A DNA stretch of 15,471 nucleotides from assembly GCA_036510735.1 (NCBI GenBank), contig DATCDK010000052.1, positions 1 to 15,471 on the forward strand. The letters are read 5' to 3'. Shown here one piece after another: positions 1 through 7,649 of this stretch (the first letter of the stretch is position 1; each line of letters starts with the position of its first letter). A program made the translations under genes and the position numbers. Source of the DNA: PALSA-607 sp036510735 (GTDB lineage Bacteria > Actinomycetota > Actinomycetes > Acidothermales > Acidothermaceae). Below the pieces are notes generated by a model. It was not told the origin of the DNA and searched no databases. It saw nothing but the letters and a program-made list of their open reading frames with translations.

Positions 1-515
1 TCATGACTCATTAGCGCGATGACGAACGCGACGAGGTGGCTCGCCACCACCTCGAAGTGCGCACCATCGCTGAGCTTGGCACTCAACCGCCGACCGCAAG
101 CGCCCGGCCTCGGTCCTTCGCGAGCTGGTAGGCGCGGAAGAGCGATTGTTCTTCACCATATTCGCCGATCTGTCGATCGGTAGGCATCCGATGGCGATCG
201 CAACTCGACACGCGGCCCCGCCCCGGAGGGGCGAATTGCCGGGGATCTCGCTCTATACGAAACCCGGAGCCGACACGATCGGTCGATAGCACGGACGTGC
301 CGGGGTACCTGCTTGGGCATCGGATTTGCTGCAGGCTACGGGGTTCTTGACGCACTCACGAGCGTCGCCGGCACCGGCACGGCGCTTGAGGGGGAGGTGT
401 TCGCACGGCTGTTAGGGCTCGAAGTTGCGAGGTTGCTCTGGATTTCTTGCGGACTATTTGCGGACTAAGGGCGAATTCCAGTCGACTTACAAGCCTCTGA
501 CCAGCGGTTTTGCGG
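1..515. other. No supported gene; flank of the tRNA-Arg 3' end
   Basis: I see no protein gene I can support here. Short open frames exist on both strands, but none has a recognisable motif, a good ribosome binding site or the steady third-position G/C bias of the genes further right. The longest is 90 codons on the minus strand at 83-355. Small inverted repeats occur at 32-54 (8-bp stem, 7-nt loop) and 219-233 (6-bp stem, GGA loop), without a T run. The stretch lies downstream of the 3' end of the tRNA gene, the side where integrative elements usually sit, but no integrase is visible. It may be decayed accessory DNA; that is inference. Confidence 0.5.
447..467. repeat. Two direct 10-bp repeats, 11-bp period
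   Basis: TTGCGGACTA occurs at 447-456 and again at 458-467, so the copies are spaced about one helical turn apart. They lie about 50 bp beyond the 3' end of the minus-strand tRNA-Arg gene. Paired direct repeats on one face of the helix can be protein sites, for example integrase arm sites next to a tRNA attachment site. Nothing else here proves that. Confidence 0.6.
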
Positions 516-587
516 TGCCCCCGGCAGGATTCGAACCTGCGCCCCCGCCTCCGGAGGGCGGTGCTCTATCCCCTGAGCTACGGGGGC
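516..587 (-). tRNA. tRNA-Arg (anticodon CCG)
   Basis: The minus strand folds into a full cloverleaf. The 7-bp acceptor stem starts GCCCCCG (587-581) and closes with CGGGGGC (523-517). The D arm is GCTC/GAGC with an AGGGGATA loop. The anticodon arm is CCGCC/GGCGG with loop CTCCGGA, giving anticodon CCG, which reads CGG (Arg). The T arm is GCAGG-TTCGAAT-CCTGC. The discriminator is A (516). The CCA end is not encoded: the next bases on the tRNA strand are CCG. The gene is divergent from the response regulator and argS, so the tRNA and its synthetase are near neighbours. I am very sure of the identity. Confidence 0.97.
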
Positions 588-599
588 CCAAGTGTGGCG

Positions 600-632
600 A
601 GGGTATCAGCGCGCCCTCTGCAGTACTGTCCG
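600..632 (-). promoter_or_regulatory. Candidate promoter of the tRNA-Arg gene
   Basis: On the minus strand, CGGACA (632-627) resembles a -35 box. It is followed after 18 nt by TGATAC (608-603), with TACCCT (605-600) as an overlapping alternative -10 box. Either would start transcription a few to about fifteen bases before the tRNA. The match to consensus is only moderate. Confidence 0.3.
624..629 (+). promoter_or_regulatory. Candidate -10 box giving a leaderless response regulator mRNA
   Basis: TACTGT fits the actinobacterial -10 pattern TAnnnT and ends 7 nt before the GTG at 637, so the predicted transcript would begin at or next to the start codon. There is no Shine-Dalgarno sequence before that GTG, which fits a leaderless message. 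No clear -35 box is visible. Confidence 0.35.
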
Positions 633-636
633 ACGC

Positions 637-1050
637 GTGAGCGGCTCCAACCAATCGAGCGGACGCCGACGGGTGCTCGTCGTCGAAGACGACGCGATGA
701 TCCGGCACCTCATTACGGTGAACCTCGAGCTCGAGGGCTTCGACGTCACTTTCGCCGAAGACGGACAGGCCTGCCTCGACGCTGTGACCAAAGACCCGCC
801 GCACGTGATCGTGCTCGACGGCGCACTGCCCATTCTCGATGGGCTGACCACAACGGCGCGACTGCGCGCCGACCCCTCGACGTCCGGCATCAAGATCGTG
901 ATGGTCTCGGCCCGGGCGCAGCAGACCGATATCAGGCGCGGGCTGGAAGCAGGTGTCGATATATACGTCACCAAGCCGTTCGATCCCGCTGTCCTGATCC
1001 GGGCGGTCCAGGAGCTCGCCCAAGCACGCGCCACGGAGATCGACGGCTGA
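637..1050 (+). CDS. Single-domain response regulator (CheY-like receiver)
   Basis: A 137-residue protein made of one receiver domain with no output domain. The acidic pocket is in the VVEDD segment (residues 15-19). The likely phosphorylated aspartate is D61 in VLDGALPILDG, the conserved Ser/Thr position is S91 in VMVSARA, and the conserved lysine is K113 in VTKPF. These are the standard receiver landmarks at the standard spacing. The residue after D61 is glycine, where larger residues are common. I chose GTG 637 because it leaves a short tail before the first beta strand and sits just after a -10-like box; longer in-frame starts would run towards the tRNA gene. No histidine kinase is in the window, so its partner and target are unknown. 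It probably acts by protein-protein contact. It lies between tRNA-Arg and argS, ending 53 nt before argS. Confidence 0.9.
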   Translation: MSGSNQSSGRRRVLVVEDDAMIRHLITVNLELEGFDVTFAEDGQACLDAVTKDPPHVIVLDGALPILDGLTTTARLRADPSTSGIKIVMVSARAQQTDIRRGLEAGVDIYVTKPFDPAVLIRAVQELAQARATEIDG

Positions 1051-1091
1051 ACATCCACTTAACGCGCACGAGGTCAGGCCTCGCGCTGCGA

Positions 1092-1097
1092 TAGCCT
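1092..1097 (+). promoter_or_regulatory. Candidate -10 box giving a leaderless argS mRNA
   Basis: TAGCCT (TAnnnT type) ends 6 nt before the argS GTG at 1104, placing the predicted transcript start on or next to the start codon. No Shine-Dalgarno sequence precedes that GTG. I see no convincing -35 box. The arrangement matches the candidate promoter of the response regulator just upstream. Confidence 0.35.
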
Positions 1098-1103
1098 CCC
1101 GCC

Positions 1104-2756
1104 GTGACTCCCGCACAACTTTCCGATGCCGTGATCGCTGCCGTCGCGGCAGCCGTCGTGGCCGGCGAGCTTGCCGTCGAGCCGCCGGGCGCGGTGACCA
1201 TCGAGCGGCCCAAGAACAGGGAGCATGGCGACTACGCCACGAACGTCGCTCTTCAATTGGCCAAGGCGGCAAGTCGGCCGCCACGCGAGATCGCCGAACT
1301 GCTGGCGGCTCGCCTCCGCCAGACACCGGGCATTGCCAAAGTGGACGTCGCCGGGCCGGGCTTCTTGAACGTGACCCTCGAGGCCGCGGAGCAGGGCGGC
1401 ATCGCGCGACGCGTCGTCGAGGCCGGCGCGGCCTACGGACACATCGACACGCTCGCCGGCCAGCGGGTGAACCTCGAGTTCATTTCGGCGAATCCCACTG
1501 GGCCGCTTCATCTGGGCCACACCAGGTGGGCGGCTGTCGGCGATGCGATTGGCCGGGTACTCAGTGCGGCCGGCGCGCAGGTCAGCCGCGAGTTCTACGT
1601 CAACGACCGCGGCGTCCAGATGGATCGTTTCGGTGCTTCGCTCGAGGCGGCCGCGCTCGGTCAGTCCATCCCTGCCGACGGCTATCACGGCGACTACATC
1701 GCCGACCTCGCAGCACAAGTCGTGGCGACGAAGCCGACCATCATCAACCTGCCCGAAGGCGAGCGGATGGTGGCCTTCCGTGAGATCGGCTACGAGCTGC
1801 AGCTCGCACAGCAGAAGGCGGTGCTCGACGCATTCGGCACCCACTTCGATGTCTGGAAGTCCGAGCGGTCGCTGCACTCTTCTGGTGCGGTCGAGCGCGG
1901 CTTCGAGCGACTGCGCGAGATGGGCCACATCTATGACGCCGAGGGTGCGGTGTGGCTGCGCACCACCGATTTCGGTGACGACAAGGACCGCCCGCTAGTG
2001 AAGAGCGACGGCGAGCTCACTTACTTCGCATCGGACACCGCCTACTACGTCGACAAGCGGAGCCGCGGATTCGACGTATGCATCTACCTGCTGGGCGCCG
2101 ACCACCATGGCTATGTGCATCGACTGAAGTCGATCGCGGCATGCGCTGGCGATGATCCCGACTACAACATCGAGGTGCTGATCGGGCAGCTGGTGAAGAT
2201 TCTCAAGAGCGGCGTCGAGGTTCGGCTATCGAAGCGGGCCGGCGAGATCGTCACCCTTGAAGAGTTCGTCGAGATGGCCAGCGTCGACGCGGTTCGTTAT
2301 TCGCTCACCCGATACCCGAGCGATTCGCCATTGACGCTCGACATCGACGTCATTACGCGTAAGACGAACGACAACCCGGTCTTCTACGTGCAGTACGCCC
2401 ACGCAAGGATCGCGTCTCTTTTACGCAACGCGACCGAGCTCGGCATCGATCGGGGCGAGCTCGACCCGACACTGCTCACCCATGACCGCGAGGTCGATTT
2501 GCTCGGCGCACTAGCGGAATTCCCGCGCGTGGTCGCGAGCGCAGCCGAGTTGCGCGAGCCCCATCGGATCGCGCGCTACCTCGAAGAACTCGCTGGCGTG
2601 TACCACCGTTTCTACGACGCGTGCCGCGTGCTGCCCCAAGGCGACGAGACCGCCACCGACACCACGCGTGCCCGGTTGTGGCTGTGCACCGCCACCCGCA
2701 TCGTGCTGGCGAACGGACTCGATCTGCTCGGCGTGAGCGCACCAGAGCGGATGTAG
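1104..2756 (+). CDS. argS: Arginyl-tRNA synthetase
   Basis: This cytoplasmic class I synthetase charges tRNA-Arg with arginine using ATP. The protein has 550 residues, the usual length. Residues of about 1-90 are the ArgRS-specific N-terminal domain, which recognises the tRNA elbow. The Rossmann catalytic core carries the HIGH motif as HLGH (136-139) in the segment NPTGPLHLGHTR. The KMSKS-like loop is LSKRAG (375-380). A helical DALR-type anticodon-binding domain closes the protein. GTG 1104 gives a normal N-terminus; it lacks a Shine-Dalgarno sequence and has a -10-like box 6 nt upstream, so the message may be leaderless. lysA starts 2 nt after the stop, so the two are very likely co-transcribed. 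The argS-lysA pair is a classic actinobacterial arrangement and would link arginine charging with lysine synthesis. Confidence 0.97.
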   Translation: MTPAQLSDAVIAAVAAAVVAGELAVEPPGAVTIERPKNREHGDYATNVALQLAKAASRPPREIAELLAARLRQTPGIAKVDVAGPGFLNVTLEAAEQGGIARRVVEAGAAYGHIDTLAGQRVNLEFISANPTGPLHLGHTRWAAVGDAIGRVLSAAGAQVSREFYVNDRGVQMDRFGASLEAAALGQSIPADGYHGDYIADLAAQVVATKPTIINLPEGERMVAFREIGYELQLAQQKAVLDAFGTHFDVWKSERSLHSSGAVERGFERLREMGHIYDAEGAVWLRTTDFGDDKDRPLVKSDGELTYFASDTAYYVDKRSRGFDVCIYLLGADHHGYVHRLKSIAACAGDDPDYNIEVLIGQLVKILKSGVEVRLSKRAGEIVTLEEFVEMASVDAVRYSLTRYPSDSPLTLDIDVITRKTNDNPVFYVQYAHARIASLLRNATELGIDRGELDPTLLTHDREVDLLGALAEFPRVVASAAELREPHRIARYLEELAGVYHRFYDACRVLPQGDETATDTTRARLWLCTATRIVLANGLDLLGVSAPERM

Positions 2757-2758
2757 TC

Positions 2759-4156
2759 GTGCACACACACGAAGCAGGGTCACTGCATGCCGACGCTCGC
2801 GAGCCCGGGAGCCAGCCGGTCACCGCGCCCGCCGACGTGAACGCTCTCGACGTAGCGGTCTGGTCGTCGAACGTCACGAGGTCGGACGCCGGGATGCTGA
2901 CCGTCGCGGGAGTATCAGCGAGCGATCTCGCGCGCGAATTCGGCACCCCCGCTTACGTCGTCGACGAAGCCGACTTCCGGGATCGGTGCCGGACCTGGCG
3001 CAACGCGTTCCCTGACGCCGACGTCTACTACGCGGGCAAGGCTTTCCTGACTGTCTCGATCGCGCGGTGGGTCGCGGAGGAGGGTCTGCGGCTCGACGTG
3101 TGCACGGGTGGAGAGCTCGCGCTTGCCCTTCATGCCGGCTTCGATCCGAACCGAATTGCCTTGCACGGCAACAACAAATCGGTAGCTGAGCTCACTGCGG
3201 CTCTCGATGCAGGGGTCGGACGGATCGTGGTCGATTCGTTTGTCGAGATCGACCGGCTGGCCAAGCTCGCGATCGGTCGGGCGACCAGGCCGCGAGTGCT
3301 CGTCCGCACCACGGTCGGGGTCGAGGCGCATACCCACGAGTTCATCGCGACCGCCCACGAAGACCAGAAGTTCGGTTTCTCACTTGCTGGGGGAGACGCC
3401 AAGAAAGCTGCCCGCCGGGTACTCGAGACCGACGCTCTCGAGCTGGTCGGCCTGCACTCGCACATCGGTTCGCAGATCTTCGACACCGCCGGGTTCGAAG
3501 TGTCGGCGCACCGGGTCGTTGCACTGCTGCGTGAGATTCGCGACGAGTACGGCGTCGAACTGCCCGAACTCGACCTGGGCGGCGGTCTGGGGGTTGCCTA
3601 CATCGCGACCGACGATCCGCCGGAAATCGCTTACGTGGCAGCACAATTGCGCATGATCGTCGAGCGCGAGTGCGACGCGGCCAATCTCGCTTATCCACGG
3701 CTGAGCGTCGAGCCGGGCCGGGCGATCTGTGGGCCGACGACCTTCACACTTTACGAGGTCGGCACCGTCAAGCCGGTCGATGTCGGCGCCGGGCTGGTTC
3801 GCACCTACGTCAGTGTCGACGGTGGCATGAGCGACAACATCAGGACCGCGCTCTACGACGCTACTTACTCGTGCACGCTCGCAAGCCGTGCATCGAGTGC
3901 ACCACCCGTTCTGGCCCGGGTGGTCGGCAAGCACTGTGAGTCGGGCGACATCGTGGTGCGCGACATCTACCTCCCGGCGGATGTCGCACCGGGAGATCTG
4001 CTGGCCGTGCCGGTCACCGGCGCGTACTGCCGGTCGTTGGCGAGCAACTACAACCACCTGGGCCGGCCGCCCGTCGTTGCGGTCCGCGACGGCGTAGCCA
4101 GGTTGATCGTGCGGCGCGAGACGATCGACGACCTGCTCCGCCTCGACGCCGAGTGA
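2759..4156 (+). CDS. lysA: Diaminopimelate decarboxylase
   Basis: It catalyses the last step of lysine synthesis, PLP-dependent decarboxylation of meso-diaminopimelate, in the cytoplasm. The 465-residue fold-III enzyme shows the PLP lysine K94 in VYYAGKAF, the HSHIGSQ motif (233-239), the glycine-rich phosphate loop GGGLG (274-278), EPGR (318-321), the active-site cysteine C393 in CESGD, and Y423 in GAYCRSLASNYN. I chose GTG 2759 because the N-terminal segment (VHTHEAGSLHADA..., then NALDVAVW) resembles the start of other actinobacterial LysA proteins. An open frame continues upstream but lies inside argS. The start has no good Shine-Dalgarno sequence and follows the argS stop by 2 nt, suggesting translational coupling. 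The same pathway supplies diaminopimelate to peptidoglycan, so this enzyme draws on a shared pool. Confidence 0.97.
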   Translation: MHTHEAGSLHADAREPGSQPVTAPADVNALDVAVWSSNVTRSDAGMLTVAGVSASDLAREFGTPAYVVDEADFRDRCRTWRNAFPDADVYYAGKAFLTVSIARWVAEEGLRLDVCTGGELALALHAGFDPNRIALHGNNKSVAELTAALDAGVGRIVVDSFVEIDRLAKLAIGRATRPRVLVRTTVGVEAHTHEFIATAHEDQKFGFSLAGGDAKKAARRVLETDALELVGLHSHIGSQIFDTAGFEVSAHRVVALLREIRDEYGVELPELDLGGGLGVAYIATDDPPEIAYVAAQLRMIVERECDAANLAYPRLSVEPGRAICGPTTFTLYEVGTVKPVDVGAGLVRTYVSVDGGMSDNIRTALYDATYSCTLASRASSAPPVLARVVGKHCESGDIVVRDIYLPADVAPGDLLAVPVTGAYCRSLASNYNHLGRPPVVAVRDGVARLIVRRETIDDLLRLDAE

Positions 4157-4170
4157 GCGTCGAGTGAGCG
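4150..4170. repeat. 10-bp direct repeat across the lysA stop codon
   Basis: CGAGTGAGCG occurs at 4150-4159, where it contains the lysA stop, and again at 4161-4170. The copies are 11 bp apart. It looks like a small local duplication and has no obvious function. Confidence 0.6.
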
Positions 4171-4258
4171 CTGACCAGCGACGGACGGCCCCACGCGCCG
4201 CGACAGGGCAGAATGAGCGTCGACGCCCACCACACCGCAAGCAGGACGGAGAACCACG

Positions 4259-5560
4259 ATGAACGGGCGACCGCTGCGGATCGCCCTGCTTGGCTGTGGT
4301 GTCGTCGGCGCCGAAGTCGCCAGGCTGCTGACCGAGCAAGCCGACGATCTGGCGGCCAGGGTCGGCGTCCCGCTTGAGCTTGCGGGTATCGCCGTCCGCA
4401 GACTCAACCGCAAGCGCGACGTCGATCTCGATCCGGCCCTGTTCACCGTCGACGCCGCCACTTTGGTGGCGCGCGACGACATCGACATCGTGGTCGAGGT
4501 CATCGGTGGCATCGAACCAGCGAGGTCGCTACTGCTCAGCGCGATGAGCCACGGCGCCTCGATCGTGACAGCTAACAAGGCGCTGCTCGCCGAAGACGGC
4601 GCGACGCTCTACGACGCGGCAAGCAAGCATGGCGTCGACCTCTACTTCGAGGCCAGCGTGGCTGGGGCGATCCCGTTGTTGCGGCCGCTGCGCGAATCGC
4701 TCGCCGGTGACACGGTGCACCGGGTGCTTGGCATCGTCAACGGCACCACGAACTTCATCCTCACGCGCATGGACGAAACGGGTGCCGGCTTCGCCGAAGC
4801 CCTCGACGAAGCCACCGCGCTCGGTTACGCAGAGGCCGATCCGAGCGCTGACATCGATGCGTTCGATGCCGCGGCGAAGGCAGCAATCCTTGCTGGGCTT
4901 GCCTTTCATACCCGAGTCACCATTGCCGACGTCCACCGTGAAGGCATCGGCGACGTCAGCGCCACCGCGGTAGCGAGTGCTCGCGAGATGGGCTGCGTCG
5001 TGAAGCTACTCGCGATCTGCGAGCGCACCGCCGACGGTCGTGGCGTCAGCGTGCGGGTGCACCCGGCGATGATTCCGCGCTCGCACCCGTTGGCTGGTGT
5101 TCGCGAGGCGTACAACGCCGTCTTCGTCGAAGCCGAAGCCGCCGGCCAGTTGATGTTCTACGGACGAGGCGCCGGTGGTGCGCCGACCGCAAGTGCGGTG
5201 CTCGGCGACATCGTGGCCGTCGCGCGCAACAAGGTAAAGGGAGCGCTCGGCCCGGGCGAATCTGCCTACGCAGACTTAGAAATACGGTCGATGGGCGAGA
5301 CCGTCACCCGGTACCACATCAGCCTCGACGTCGCCGACAAGGCCGGTGTGCTCGCGGCGGTCGCGACGGTGTTCTCTGCCCACGACGTCTCGATCCAGGC
5401 GGTGCGTCAGTCCGGTCACGGCGACGACGCGAGCTTGGTGATCGTCACTCACGCGGCTTCTGATGCTGCGTTGTCGGAAACCGTCGAGCACCTTCGCACT
5501 CTCGACATCGTTCGCGATGTCGCCAGCGTGATGCGAGTCGAGGGCGAGGAGAGCGAATGA
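4259..5560 (+). CDS. hom: Homoserine dehydrogenase with C-terminal ACT domain
   Basis: It reduces aspartate semialdehyde to homoserine with NAD(P)H, the branch point towards threonine and methionine. The 433-residue protein starts with a Rossmann fold bearing GCGVVG (12-17). It continues with NKALLAEDG, the catalytic-domain segment GIVNGTTNFIL, and the signature around GYAEADPSADIDAFDAAAK, where D203 and K207 match the catalytic Asp and Lys of the family. Residues of about 352-425 form an ACT domain (YHISLDVADKAGVLAAV...), which in this family usually binds threonine for feedback inhibition. ATG 4259 has a GGAG at 4248-4251, a good spacing. The 102-nt gap after lysA holds a weak -10-like CAGAAT (4209-4214), so hom may have its own promoter. 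The stop overlaps the thrC start by 4 nt (ATGA). Confidence 0.97.
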   Translation: MNGRPLRIALLGCGVVGAEVARLLTEQADDLAARVGVPLELAGIAVRRLNRKRDVDLDPALFTVDAATLVARDDIDIVVEVIGGIEPARSLLLSAMSHGASIVTANKALLAEDGATLYDAASKHGVDLYFEASVAGAIPLLRPLRESLAGDTVHRVLGIVNGTTNFILTRMDETGAGFAEALDEATALGYAEADPSADIDAFDAAAKAAILAGLAFHTRVTIADVHREGIGDVSATAVASAREMGCVVKLLAICERTADGRGVSVRVHPAMIPRSHPLAGVREAYNAVFVEAEAAGQLMFYGRGAGGAPTASAVLGDIVAVARNKVKGALGPGESAYADLEIRSMGETVTRYHISLDVADKAGVLAAVATVFSAHDVSIQAVRQSGHGDDASLVIVTHAASDAALSETVEHLRTLDIVRDVASVMRVEGEESE

Positions 5561-6654
5561 CCACGGGCGCCGGGCCGGTCGGTCTACGTGTTGCTCAGCC
5601 GCGCTGGCGTGGCTTGATCGAGGAATACCGCGAGTGGCTGCCGGTCACGGACGCGACTCCCGTCGTCACGCTGCAAGAGGGCGGCACGCCGCTGCTGCCC
5701 GCTCCCGTGCTGTCAGAGCGAACGGGGTGCGAGGTGTTCTTGAAGGTCGAGGGCGCCAACCCGACCGGGTCGTTCAAGGACCGCGGCATGACGATGGCGA
5801 TCAGCAAGGCCGTCGAAGAAGGATCGAAGGCGGTGATCTGCGCCTCGACCGGTAACACCAGCGCGAGCGCTGCCGCCTATGCGGCACGGGCCGGCTTGCT
5901 CTGCGCAGTGTTGGTACCGCGCGGGAAGATCGCGCTCGGTAAACTCGCGCAAGCCCTCGTGCACGGCGCGAAATTGCTGCAGATAGACGGAAACTTCGAC
6001 GACTGCCTAGCCCTGGCAAGCAAGCTGGCTCAGGACTATCCGGTCACGTTGGTGAACTCGGTGAACCCCGACCGGATCGAAGGCCAAAAGACCGCGTCGT
6101 TTGAGATCGTCGATGCACTCGGTGACGCACCCGATGTTCATTGCCTGCCGGTCGGCAACGCGGGCAACATCACCGCGTACTGGAAGGGCTACGTCGAATA
6201 CGCAACAGCAGGGCGGACGACGAAGCGACCGATGATGCGCGGCTTCCAGGCTGCGGGCGCCGCGCCGATCGTGCTCGGCCACGTGGTTGAGCAGCCGTCG
6301 ACGATCGCCACGGCGATCCGCATCGGCAACCCGGCCAGCTGGGTCAATGCCCTCGATGCACGTGACCAATCGGGCGGGGCGATCGAGTCGGTGACCGACC
6401 GGCAGATCCTGTCGGCGTATCGGCTGCTGGCGAGCAAGGAGGCCGTCTTCGTCGAGCCGGCCTCAGCCGCGAGTGTCGCCGGTCTGCTGATGGCGCACGA
6501 GCAGGGCACGCTGCCGGGCGGCCTGCGGGTGGTGTGCACCGTCACTGGCAACGGCCTCAAGGACCCCGAGTGGGCAATCTCCGGGGCTCCGGCGCCGGCC
6601 ACCATCACCGCCGACGCCGTTCTCGCTGCGCGCCATCTCGGTCTGGACGACTAG
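5557..6654 (+). CDS. thrC: Threonine synthase
   Basis: A cytoplasmic PLP enzyme that converts O-phosphohomoserine and water to threonine and phosphate. The 365-residue fold-II protein shows the PLP lysine K74 in NPTGSFKDRGM. It is followed by the substrate and cofactor loop CASTGNTSASAAAYAARAG and later by the PLP-phosphate-binding segment LPVGNAGNITAYWKGY. The short length and direct entry into the domain match the bacterial form found in actinomycetes rather than the longer E. coli and yeast type. Its ATG overlaps the hom stop by 4 nt, and the thrB GTG shares the last base of its TAG, so hom-thrC-thrB reads as one translationally coupled unit. In this order the enzyme is encoded before homoserine kinase, whose product it uses. 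Confidence 0.97.
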   Translation: MTTGAGPVGLRVAQPRWRGLIEEYREWLPVTDATPVVTLQEGGTPLLPAPVLSERTGCEVFLKVEGANPTGSFKDRGMTMAISKAVEEGSKAVICASTGNTSASAAAYAARAGLLCAVLVPRGKIALGKLAQALVHGAKLLQIDGNFDDCLALASKLAQDYPVTLVNSVNPDRIEGQKTASFEIVDALGDAPDVHCLPVGNAGNITAYWKGYVEYATAGRTTKRPMMRGFQAAGAAPIVLGHVVEQPSTIATAIRIGNPASWVNALDARDQSGGAIESVTDRQILSAYRLLASKEAVFVEPASAASVAGLLMAHEQGTLPGGLRVVCTVTGNGLKDPEWAISGAPAPATITADAVLAARHLGLDD

Positions 6655-7631
6655 TGGGTGTGTCCTTTCGGGCCGCACCTGCGCGGGTGCGGGTGCCCGC
6701 CACCAGTGCCAACCTCGGCCCAGGTTTCGACAGTTTCGGTCTCGCTCTCGCGTTGTATGACGACGTCGTCGTCCGCGTTGCCGAGTCGGGCCTCGTGGTC
6801 GACGTCGCAGGTGAAGGGGCCGACGACGTGCGGCGCGACAAGCGCCACCTGGTGGTGCAGGCAGTCCGCGCCACCTTCGATCTGCTCGGCGGCCAGCCGC
6901 GCGGTCTCGAGGTGGTGCGCGCCAACCACATTCCGCACGGCCGCGGCCTCGGCTCATCGGCGGCCGCGATCGTTGCGGGCATCGTCGGGGCGCGCGAGCT
7001 CGTGCTCGGTGGCGCCGAACGATTGCCGGACGACGCGATGCTGCGCCTGGCTGCCGAGCTCGAAGGGCACCCCGACAACGTGGCGGCCTGTCTCGCCGGC
7101 GGCTTCACGATGGCCTGGCAGGAGGCGGGAACAACTGCGCAGGAGGTGGGAACAACTCTGCAGCAGGCGGGAACAACGGGCGGCCCTGCACTGTTGACCG
7201 AGTCGTTGCATCTGGACGTCAACAAGAGCATCGCGGCCGTGGTCTTCGTCCCGGAGACCAAATCATCGACCGCCAAGTCCCGCAAATTGCTGCCAGACTC
7301 CATTCCGTTTGAGGCCGCCGCTGCTAACGCAGCACGAGCCGCGCTGCTCTCGCAGGCACTCACCCGCCGTCCCGACCTTTTGTTCGTGGCGACGCAGGAT
7401 GCCCTGCACCAGTCCTACCGAGCGTCGGCGATGTCGCGCAGTGCGGCATTGATGACGAGGTTGCGTGAGGCCGGGATCGCTGCGGTGATCTCCGGCGCAG
7501 GGCCGTCAGTACTTGCCCTGACGACGACCGCTCACGCAGACGCCGTCGCCGAGTTCGACACTCGGTGGTTCACAGCGACTCGGCTGGCGATCGACACCGA
7601 AGGGGCGCGTGTCCTGCCACTCGCAGGTTGA
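6654..7631 (+). CDS. thrB: Homoserine kinase (GHMP family)
   Basis: It phosphorylates homoserine with ATP to O-phosphohomoserine, the substrate of ThrC. The 325-residue protein opens with VRVPATSANLGPGFDSFGLAL, the N-terminal GHMP signature. It has the ATP-binding motif PHGRGLGSSAA at residues 94-104 and the C-terminal GHMP segment ISGAGPSVLAL. GTG 6654 overlaps the thrC stop by one base (TAGTG); GTG 6660 is a second possible start with almost the same product. Residues 156-176 are three tandem copies of a 7-residue unit, QE(A/V)GTT(A/L) with a variant third copy, encoded by 21-bp repeats. They lie between the FTMAW strand and the LHLDV strand, probably in a surface loop. The reading frame is intact and all motifs are present, so the enzyme should be active. 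Confidence 0.96.
   Translation: MGVSFRAAPARVRVPATSANLGPGFDSFGLALALYDDVVVRVAESGLVVDVAGEGADDVRRDKRHLVVQAVRATFDLLGGQPRGLEVVRANHIPHGRGLGSSAAAIVAGIVGARELVLGGAERLPDDAMLRLAAELEGHPDNVAACLAGGFTMAWQEAGTTAQEVGTTLQQAGTTGGPALLTESLHLDVNKSIAAVVFVPETKSSTAKSRKLLPDSIPFEAAAANAARAALLSQALTRRPDLLFVATQDALHQSYRASAMSRSAALMTRLREAGIAAVISGAGPSVLALTTTAHADAVAEFDTRWFTATRLAIDTEGARVLPLAG
7119..7181 (+). repeat. Three tandem 21-bp repeats inside thrB
   Basis: Units 7119-7139, 7140-7160 and 7161-7181 share the core GGAACAAC at matching positions and begin CAGGAGGCG, CAGGAGGTG and CAGCAGGCG. They keep the thrB frame and encode QEAGTTA, QEVGTTL and QQAGTTG. They are likely products of replication slippage in a loop that tolerates length change. 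Confidence 0.9.
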
Positions 7632-7636
7632 GAGGT

Positions 7637-7644
7637 GCTAGGGT
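7637..7644 (+). promoter_or_regulatory. rho: Candidate extended -10 promoter for rho
   Basis: TGCTAGGGT (7636-7644) matches the extended -10 pattern TGnTAnnnT, with TAGGGT as the hexamer at 7639-7644. CTGCCA at 7614-7619 is a poor -35 candidate at a long 19-nt spacing. Transcription would start near 7650-7652, giving rho a leader of about 300 nt. Confidence 0.4.
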
Positions 7645-7649
7645 GGCGT

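Noticed and set aside
32..54. Hairpin CGAGGTGG/CCACCTCG as a terminator of an upstream gene
   Set aside because: No T run and no visible gene ending just before it; an equally good shorter pairing shifts the stem.
83..355. 90-codon open frame on the minus strand
   Set aside because: No recognisable motif, no good ribosome binding site and weak codon bias. Possible decayed DNA, but not supportable as a gene.
487..1326. Long minus-strand frame of about 279 codons across the tRNA, response regulator and argS start
   Set aside because: It runs antisense to a clear tRNA and to two proteins with full family motifs; long shadow frames are expected in high-GC DNA.
2621..2758. Upstream in-frame extension of lysA
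   Set aside because: It lies wholly inside argS and its Arg/His-rich residues do not match LysA proteins.
3380..4339. Long minus-strand frame opposite lysA and the hom start
   Set aside because: lysA has all its catalytic motifs on the plus strand; the opposite frame shows no domain.
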